From Leptobrachium leishanense (lineage: Eukaryota > Chordata > Amphibia > Anura > Megophryidae), in assembly GCA_009667805.1 (NCBI GenBank), contig CM019071.1, positions 47,255,593 through 47,319,592 on the forward strand: DNA of 64,000 nucleotides, in the 5' to 3' direction. The notes beneath the pieces were generated by a model, which saw only the letters and a program-made list of their open reading frames with translations, did no database searches and had not been told where the DNA came from. Positions 55,615-64,000 of the stretch are shown in pieces (position 1 is the stretch's first letter; every line of letters begins with the position of its first letter). A program made the translations under genes and the position numbers.

Positions 55615-55962
55615 TCTCCCCGGGATCCGCTCTATAGATCTGATCACAATACTCTGAGGGATCTTACAGGGATCTATAACGCTTTCTCTGTGTCTCCCTG
55701 GGATCCGCTCTATAGATCTGATCACAATACTCTGAGGGATCTTACAGGGATCTATAAAGCTTTCTCTGTGTCTCCCTGGGATCCGCTCTATAGATCTGAT
55801 CACAATACTCTGAGGGATCTTACAGGGATCTATAAAGCTTTCTCCGTGTCTCCCTGGGATCCGCTCTATAGATCTGATCACAATACTCTGAGGGATCTTA
55901 CAGGGATCTATAAAGCTTTCTCTGTGTCTCCCTGGGATCCGCTCTATAGATCTGATCACAAT
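55615..55962. repeat. 78-bp minisatellite, about 4.5 copies
   Basis: The unit contains 'tgggatccgctctatagatc' and 'tgatcacaatactctgaggg'. Copies nearly identical. Confidence 0.95.
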
Positions 55963-55993
55963 ACCTCAGATTACTGGAATGGATTGATACTAT

Positions 55994-56833
55994 CAGCGTT
56001 ATTCAAAGAGAATCGAAAAGCCGCCGCACGTTCGATTCGGCGATCCCATTTCGGGGACCCTGCGGTTTATTCAGCATACACCACAGGGTCCCTGAATTGC
56101 AGTGAAAAGTCGCCGCAAACCCGGCGAACACTCACCTCAAAACCCGACGAACGCACACTTAAACCCACAAAAACATCTGGATTAACCCCGCCGAACACGC
56201 TGGAGAAACCCGAGCAGGAGCCGATCGGAGCGCAGAGCAGTCGCCGGAAAAACCTGACACCACAGACGAATGGAGTGAAGAAAAAAAAAAAACAGTTTGC
56301 TTGAATGTGTGAAAAGTGAAACGCTGTTTGCAAAGAAACTACTGAGCGAAAACGTCTGAAATTTACATATAAAATCCAATGAATGATAATAAAAAGGCTG
56401 TTACAGAAAAAAGAAAAAACGATTAAAAAAAGACAGAAAAGAAAAATTATCACGAAAAATCTATAAATAAAGAGACTTTTTGCTGCAGAATTTTATAATG
56501 AACGGTTTATTAGATATTGAATTAAAACGGGAATATTTTTAACATTGAAGCCTATGGGATTCGCCTGAATAAACCTGCCGAATTAAACCACCGAATGACA
56601 GGGCAATTCGGCAGCTATTCACTGCTGGTTTTTGTTCTCTGAATAGCCGAAGCATTGCTTCTCTATGGGGATTTCACTGCCCTCGAACAGGCACCGTATG
56701 TGCAGGCAATTCGCCAGGATTTGGCGTATTGCCTGCTCTCTGGATAGCCGAATGGCCAGGAAAGGTAACCGAACGCTGATTTTCACTGCTCTGTTTCCTT
56801 TCGGCCACTATTGGGATCTCTTTGAATAACCTG
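55994..56833 (+). mobile_element. Non-autonomous DNA-transposon-like dispersed repeat
   Basis: The ends CAGCGTTATTCAAAGAGA and inverted TCTCTTTGAATAACCTG form short terminal repeats about 840 bp apart. The interior is shared with 37925-40010 (reverse) and 62790-63345. No transposase visible. Confidence 0.6.
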
Positions 56834-57244
56834 ATTGTCTTGTGTCAGCATGCAGTGCCCGTCTCTGCCCACCAGGTGGTGCTGTGCCAGTGCCCCAAGG
56901 TGGTGGTTTTATTTGCAGAGGGTGCTTAGTTCTCCATTAACCTTTTATGTGCCAGATTCGGATTGTGTGCCAGGGGTTAATATGGGCTGCGTTTCATCCA
57001 GTGTAGGAATATCGCTCCTCCTCGCCGTCTGTGCCGCCAACACCACAGTGTGACTCATGTGTAACACACCCAGACACAAGCCCGGCCTGACCCAGCGCTG
57101 ACTGCAATCAGGCACCTCCCGGAACACCGTGTAACCCTCCAGAAACCAGGGGGTACAGAACAACCTGCCCGGATAAACGAGGCCAGAGTGCGAACCACAA
57201 AGGGTTAACTGTGACTAACAGCTCAGTGCTACTGCGCAGCTCTG
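56834..57244. other. Unassigned sequence
   Basis: No gene or repeat recognised, except that the last bases (GCAGCTCTGTTATA) are the flank shared with the 41-bp array at 32.9 kb. Confidence 0.4.
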
Positions 57245-60200
57245 TTATACACCCGCACACCCTGAATATATGGAGGAGCCCCTAAAAACACCCGCACACC
57301 CTGAATATATGGAGGAACCCCTAAAAACACACCCACACACCCTGAATATATGGAGGAACCCCTAAAAACACACCCGCACACCTTGAATATATGGAGGAGC
57401 CCTAAAAACACACCCGCACACCCTGAATATATGGAGGAGCCCCTAAAAACACACCCGCACACCCTGAATATATGGAGGAGCCCTAAAAAACACACCCGCC
57501 ACACCCTGAATATATGGAGGAGCCCCTAAAAAGACACCCGCACACCCTGAATATATGGAGGAACCCCTAAAAAGACACCCGCACACCCTGAATATATGGA
57601 GGAACCCCTAAAAAACACACCCGCACACCCTGAATATATGGAGGAACCCCTAAAAACACACCCGCACACCCTGAATATATGGAGGAACCCCTAAAAACAC
57701 ACACCGCACACCTTGAATATATGGAGGAGCCCCTAAAAAATACACCCGCACACCCTGAATATATGGAGGAGCCCCTAAAAATACACCGCACACCCTGAAT
57801 ATATTGGAGGAGCCCCTAAAAAGACACCCGCACACCCTGAATATTTGGAGGAACCCCTAAAAACACACCCGCACACCCTGAATATATGGAGGAACCCCTA
57901 AAAACACACCCGCACACCTTGAATATATGGAGGAGCCCCTAAAAAGACACCCGCACACCCTGAATTATATGGAGGAGCCCTAAAAATACACCCGCACACC
58001 CTGAATATGTGGAGGAACCCCTAAAAACACACCCGCACACCCTGAATATATGGAGGAGCCCCTAAAAACACACCCGCACACCCAATATATGGAGGAACCC
58101 CTAAAAAACACACCCGCACACCTTGAATATATGGAGGAGCCCCTAAAAAGACACCCGCACACCCTGGAATTATTGGAGGAACCTCTAAAAACACACCCGC
58201 ACACCCTGAATATATGGAGGAGCTCCTTTTAAACACTCGCACACCCTGAATATATGGAGGAGCCTCTAAAAAGACACCCGCACACCCTGAATATATGGAG
58301 GAGCCCCTAAAAACACACCCGCACACCCTGAATATATGGAGGAGCCCCAAAAACACACCCGCACACCCTGAATATATGGAGGAGCCCCTAAAAAGACACC
58401 CGCACACCCTGAATATATGGAGGAGCCCCTAAAAACACCCGCACACCCTGAATATATGGAGGAACCCCTAAGGCTAGGGTCAGACTGAGGCAGTGCGAAC
58501 GCGCGTGCAGCCGCACATAATCACGGCCGCACTAGCAGCAGATGCCGGGCAATGACGGCCAATATACGAAGTACGGTCGCACAAAAGTCCGGCCGCGCGC
58601 AACGCAGGCGCAAACAAACGCATTTTTTTTCGAGAACGTGAAACCACTAGTACTGACGTACAGAGTGCGCTGCGTCCGCGCTAGCGGCGTGTGTGCGTGA
58701 ATTAGGAGACGTCAGACGCTGCTAATGTCCGGCCAACATAAACGTCCAGACCCAAAAAGTGTTTTATTGATGATCCGTACAAAATCACGGATGAAACTGC
58801 GCAATAGTATGACCGCTATTGCGTATTCCGGGAAAAAATACGTCCATATCGTTCGAACGCACTTTTTCACGGACAACGTGAAAAATGCGTTAGTCTGACC
58901 CTAGCCTAAAAACACCCTGAATATATGGAGGAACCCCTAAAAACACACCCGCACACCCTGACTATATGGGGGAACCCATAAAAACACCCACACACCCTGA
59001 ATATATAGAGGAACCCCTAAAAACACACCCGCACACCCTGAATATATGGAGGAGACCCTAAAAACACACCCGCACACCCTGAATATATGGAGGAGCCCCT
59101 AAAACACACCCACACACCCTGAATATATGGAGGAACCCCTAAAAAGACACCCGCACACCCTGAATATATGGAGGAACCCCTAAAAACACACCCACACACC
59201 CTGAATATATGGAGGAACCCATAAAAACACCCACACACCCTGAATATATGGAGGAACCCCTAAAAAGACACCCGCACACCCTGAATATATGGAGGAACCC
59301 CTAAAAAGACACCCGCACACCCTGAATATATGGAGGAACCCCTAAAAAGACACCCGCACACCCTGAATATATGGAGGAACCCCTAAAAAGACACCCGCAC
59401 ACCCTGAATATATGGAGGAACCCCTAAAAAGACACCCGCACACCCTGAATATATGGAGGAGCCCCTAAAAAAATACACCACACACACCCTGAATATATGG
59501 AGGAACCCCTAAAATGACACCCGCACACCCTGAATATATGGAGGAACCCCTAAAAAGACACCCGCACACCCTGAATATATGGAGGAACCCCTAAAAAGAC
59601 ACCCACACACCCTGAATATATAGAGGAACCCCTAAAAACACACCCGCACACCTGAATATATGGAGGAGCCCCTAAAAATACACCGCACACACCCTGAATA
59701 TATAGAGGAACCCCTAAAAACCAACCCGCACACCCTGAATATATGGAGGAACCCCTAAAAACACACCCTGAATATATGGAGGAACCCCTAAAAAGACACC
59801 CGCACACCCTGAATATATGGAGGAACCCCTAAAAAGACCCCACACACCCTGAATATAATGGAGGAACCCCTAAAAAGACACCCCACACCACCTGAATATA
59901 TGGAGGAGCCCCTAAAAACACCCGCACACCCTGAATATATGGAGGAACCCCTAAAAAGACACCCACACACCCTGAATATATAGAGGAACCCCTAAAAACA
60001 CACCCGCACACCCTGAATATATGGAGGAACCCCTAAAAACACACCCTGAATATATGGAGGAACCTCTAAAAACACACCCGCACACCCTGAATATATGGAG
60101 GAGCCCCTAAAAATACTCCCGCACACCCTGAATATATGGAGTAGCCCCTAAAAACACACCCGCACACCCTGAATATATAGAGGAGCCCCTAAAAACACAC

Positions 60201-60960
60201 CCACAAACCCTGAATATGTGGAGGAGCCCATAAAAACACACCCGGACACCCTGAATATATGGAGGAACCCCTAAAAATACACCCACACACCCTGAATATA
60301 TAGAGGAGCCCCTAAAAACACCCACACACCTGAATATATGGAGGAGCCCCTAAAACACACCCGCACACCCTGAATATATGGAGGAACCCCTAAAAACACA
60401 CCCACACACCCTGAATATATAGAGGAACCCCTAAAGCCACCCGCACACCCTGAATATATGGAGGAGCCCCTAAAAACACACCTGCACACCCTGAATATAT
60501 GGAGGAACCCCTATAAAGACACCCGCACACCCTGAATATATGGAGGAGCCCCTAAAAACACACCCACACACCCTGAATATATGGAGGAGCCCTAAAAACA
60601 CACCCGCACACCCTGAATATATGGAGGAGCCCCTAAAAAGTCACCCGCACACCCTGAATATATGGAGGACCCCTAAAAAGTCACCCGCACACCCTGAATA
60701 TATGGAGGAGCCCCTAAAAACACACCCGCACACCCTGAATATATGGAGGAACCCCTAAAAACACACCCACACACACCCGATGAATATATGGAGGAACCCC
60801 TAAAAACACACCCACACACCCTGAATATATAGAGGAGCCCCTAAAAACACACCCGCACACCCTGAATATATAGAGGAGCCCCTAAAAACACACCCACACA
60901 CCCTGAATATATGGAGGAACCCCTAAAAACACACCCACACACCCTGAATATATGGAGGAT
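57245..60960 (-). repeat. 41-bp minisatellite, about 80 copies, interrupted by a MITE
   Basis: The unit is 'caccctgaatatatggagga' plus 'gcccctaaaaacacacccgca', the reverse of the family at 32338-32945. Length and base variants are plentiful. A DNA element at 58472-58906 splits it. Confidence 0.97.
58472..58906. mobile_element. PIF/Harbinger-like MITE, 435 bp
   Basis: Perfect 15-bp inverted ends GGCTAGGGTCAGACT, flanked on both sides by TAA (58469-58471 and 58907-58909), the 3-bp target expected for Harbinger elements. TAA is part of the minisatellite unit. The interior is GC-rich and non-coding. Confidence 0.8.
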
Positions 60961-62625
60961 CTCTGTAAAGGAGGGACAGGGGGTTTTGTGCGCGTCGATA
61001 TAGGGACTGCCTCTCATTAATAGGGACGCTTGGGAGTTGTGAGATATGCGTGTGCTGTGCTCGGCGCTTTACGATGTGTTGGACGCGCTCCTGGCATCCT
61101 CCTGATCCAGCACATGGTGCGGCGCTGCTGACATGGAAGGGGTTAAGCGCGGTTAGTGCTCCGCGCTCGGCGTTGCATTGTGCGATGCGGCCCTCGCTGC
61201 GCTGTGTGAGTGTGACCGTGTGAATCGAATGGGAAATGAATCACGGTATTCAGCTTTCTGGGTTGAAATCCCCCTCTATTGTGTAATAAAGAGTTGGTGA
61301 TGGTCATTTCGGAGTCACCGCCGGACCCTCGGCCTGACTCATGGCGGTGACTCTGCGGCCGGAGTTCCTGGGAAATCGCTGACTTGGGGGATTCTCAGAA
61401 TTCTTTGTTCTTCACTTTGAGCCAAATTTCCAGAAACTGCTTTTCGATTCGCCCGGGTGTCACCTTGTGATGAATCACTGCCCCTGCGGAGTAATGCGGC
61501 GCCGCAGCGCGATCTGCAGCTCTGCGCTGCGTGATGGACACCAGAATGTCCCGGGTCTGTGCCTGCAAGGCTTGCAATCTAAAACTGGTGAGGATCGCAG
61601 GGAGAGATCTGTGCCACGAGTGGATCTCTCGAATCTCTCACCTGGAGGAGATTAAGGTCCTGAGACACAAGAGGTTGCGGCACCATTGGGCTCTGTATCC
61701 CCCCCCCCCAGCAGGCTGCGTGCAATCCCCGAGCACCGCGTCATTAAGTCGCCTCGCTGGCTCCATCGTCATGGCAGACCCTGAGCAACAGCCATTGTTC
61801 TTGGACAAAGGCAACTTCCTCTGGCTGTCGAAGAAAGTCCTGCTCTGATGTCACGGTGTGTCCAGAAATATCCTCCAAGCCGCTCCTTCCAGTGAACGGA
61901 TACTCGTCCTGCAACCACGGCGGCTCCACAGCCGTACGCCACGTCGACTCCGCGGAGGAGAACTCAGAGGGAAATCTCAGATTTTACTCACTCATTCTCA
62001 TGTCTCCCATTCTGGGATTTTGGGTTAAAATGCGCTTTTTGCACCTCAAATCACCACAACGCACCAATTTAGCGAATAAGCCCCAAAGCGTTTCCATCCG
62101 TCTAGCCTCTCTTTGATGAGATGTTTCTAGGTGTAGCTTCTCATTTGACCAATGAACCTTCAATGGTTAGAGGTTTCTGACTATAGGAGAACGATTAAAG
62201 TGTCACCTGTGTATAAAACGAGTCTGCGAAAACACGTCCCCTGCCTTATTTCTCGTTTTTCGGGCTCTGATCCCAGCGGATTCACTATATAAAGATCTGT
62301 ATTAGGAGAGGAGACAGTGGGCAGCCTCGTCTTGTTCGTTTCCTGATTTGCTCAGGGCCGGATTTATAACTAGGCAGAGTAGGTATGTGCATTCAGGCGC
62401 CTGCCAGAAGGTGGCGCCTTACTCTGTGTAAAATAAATAAGAATAATATATATATATTTGTAACCATTTAGATGACTGTATCTCTGGAGCCCTAAGGGCT
62501 AGAGGGTCATATGAGCACTGGTGTATTTTGGCCTAGGCCAACAAGGCCTAGGCCTAGGGCGGCACTTTCCAGGGGGCGGCGGCCCGCTGGGTGGCCCCAC
62601 CCCTAAAAATTTTTTTTATTACTTT
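60961..62625. other. Unassigned, partly CpG-rich sequence
   Basis: No conserved coding exon recognised. A CpG-rich part at about 61040-61540 could be regulatory. 62355-62600 has dispersed-repeat-like wording ('agggccggatttataactag' and 'aggcctaggcctagggcggc'). Confidence 0.3.
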
Positions 62626-62627
62626 TG

Positions 62628-62690
62628 CAAACTTTTACCAGGAAGGAAACATTGAGATGTCACTAATTTTCAAGTATGTCCTGGGTAGGC
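62628..62690 (-). mobile_element. Short LINE 3' tail (reverse)
   Basis: 'ttaccaggaaggaaacattg' ... 'tcaagtatgtcctggg' is the reverse complement of the LINE 3' end. It lies between two copies of a 'cactttccagggggc' sequence. Confidence 0.7.
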
Positions 62691-62789
62691 AAGGCCTAGG
62701 CTTTCACTTTCCAGGGGGCAACAAAAAACCTCACCACTAATTGGGTTACTCACAGAGCACCGAAATGACGCCAACATGTTGGTGTTCTG

Positions 62790-63345
62790 TAGTTCCTTGC
62801 ACTTCGGGGAATAAAATTTCCCCACCCTGCAGTGAATTCACCATTCACCGCAGGGTCCCCAAAGTGCACGGAGTCGGCCGCTGTATGCTGCCACCGCAAA
62901 CCCATGGCCTGCTGTTTTCAAAAGAACTGCTGAACGAAAATGTCTGGAATTTACATATAAGATCCTATGATTGATAATAAAAAGTTCTGTTACAGAAAAA
63001 AGAAAAACCGCTATTAAAAAAAAGGGGGGGGATTTTGCCAAAAAAAATCTGAAAAATTACTAAAAGGTACTAAAAAAAAATATCAATAAATAAATAAAGA
63101 CTTTTTACTGCAGATTAAAATAATAAATGGTTTATTAGATATTGCATAAAAACGGGAATATTTTTAACATTGAAACCTATGGGGTTCGCCTGAATAAACC
63201 TGCTGATTGAAACCACCGAACATCATGGCATTTCACTGCCATTTCTCTGCTGTTTGGTGTTCTCTGAATAGATTAACCATTACTTCTCTATGGGGATTTG
63301 CAATGCCTTCAAACAGCACCGTACTTGCTGGCAGTTCGCCAAACT
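62790..63345 (+). mobile_element. Copy of the dispersed repeat seen at 55994
   Basis: Shares 'ggaatttacatataagatcc', 'gataataaaaagttctgtta' and 'acgggaatatttttaacatt' with the copy at 55994-56833. The ends are eroded. Confidence 0.6.
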
Positions 63346-64000
63346 TGTGTGTGAGCATATCACAGAGCAGTGGTGTACTTAGAGGAGTGGCGGAGGGCGG
63401 ACCGCCCCAGGTACCAGTGATTATTGGGGTGTCATTAGGGGGTACTGGGAGGTGCCACTGTCACCGTGTGTCAGCTTTGAGCGGTGTTCTCAAACAATGA
63501 GCAGCGGAGCAGGGTGTTTGCATATGGAATAAAATCGAATAGAATAAAAATCCCCCTCTCCTCCCTCCATAGCTCCTCCCTGCCCCGCAGCAGCTCTAGG
63601 AGAGGGGAGGGGGATGTGATTTGTGTCCAAAGAGAGAAGATGACAGTAAACGGCAGGTAAAGGGGGGGGGGTTTCAGCAGAATATGAAGCCCTGTCTGCT
63701 TACTGCTGTTTAAAGTGGACCTTTCCTTAACCAGCACTGCAGTGATAGAAATTTGTCATTGAGCTGCCTGGCTCCTGGTGAGGCTGCATGCATGCAGGTC
63801 ACACTCGGTCCGGCCAGTCAGGTGGTACATGCACGCAGCTGCCCGCAGCTGCCCACCCTTTCGTTAACATGGACTGTCACTCTATTCTGGACTGAACACC
63901 CACCGGGAAGGGAATCAAAGCCACGGTGCACCCTCTGGCAGTGGCACCCCACTGCTGACAAGATGGCTCCATGCACAGGCACAGCCGCGATCCTAACGCG
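63346..64000. other. Unassigned sequence at window end
   Basis: Short purine and G runs (63595-63670). No gene or repeat that I can support. Confidence 0.35.

Noticed and set aside
61340..62120. Several 60-105-codon frames in CpG-rich sequence
   Set aside because: No domain, no splice structure, and frames overlap on both strands.

Overview
The window is vertebrate nuclear DNA, most probably from an amphibian (an anuran is my best guess). The grounds are an intron-rich animal gene, an old CR1/L2-type LINE with many dispersed 3' tails, two DIRS-like tyrosine-recombinase retroelements, a Tc1-like fragment, hAT and Harbinger-like elements, and a class-I (gamma/epsilon-like) endogenous retrovirus. 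Nothing bacterial is present. The many very long open frames fall inside tandem repeats and are not genes.

Layout. 1-205 is a Tc1-like fragment. 383-2800 is a 48-bp minisatellite split by a broken LINE. 2961-4400 holds a LINE tail split by a short repeat. 4420-4543 is a long hairpin. 4783-8798 is a 4-kb purine-only-like minisatellite. 8.8-12 kb is mostly unassigned and carries a large inverted duplication and a small MITE. 12.07-14.06 kb is a hAT-like element carrying a second hAT element. 14.39-16.56 kb and 25.58-25.98 kb are two halves of a decayed minus-strand DIRS/Ngaro-like element, split by an 8.9-kb endogenous retrovirus (16619-25536) with 405-bp LTRs, a CAAAC target duplication, gag (one frameshift), intact pol and env (two frameshifts). 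26-30 kb is AT-rich and unassigned apart from a truncated LINE at 28267.

The one host gene recognised is coq8b (ADCK4), on the plus strand. It has fourteen coding exons from 33627 to 49695, encoding about 604 residues of an atypical kinase/ATPase of the UbiB family that supports coenzyme Q synthesis in mitochondria. Its probable promoter lies at 31.5-32.2 kb and its 3' end near 50.2 kb. Introns 10 and 11 both use GC donors. Nearly every long intron holds a minisatellite or nested mobile elements. Intron 1 has about 19 CTCF-core-like motifs. Intron 5 has a 19-bp repeat. Intron 7 has a dispersed repeat, a LINE and a minisatellite grown from the LINE's own tail. Intron 12 has a CpG-dense array. 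Intron 13 has a complete-ended DIRS element and a 42-bp array.

Downstream, 50.5-61 kb is almost wholly minisatellite: a duplicated composite of 66-bp and ~30-bp units, 40-bp and 78-bp arrays, and a 3.7-kb 41-bp array interrupted by a Harbinger-like MITE. The last 3 kb hold dispersed repeats and unassigned sequence. The strongest points for a second look are the young retrovirus with its in-frame gag-UGA-pol layout, the CTCF-like array, the paired GC-AG introns and the minisatellite born inside a LINE tail.
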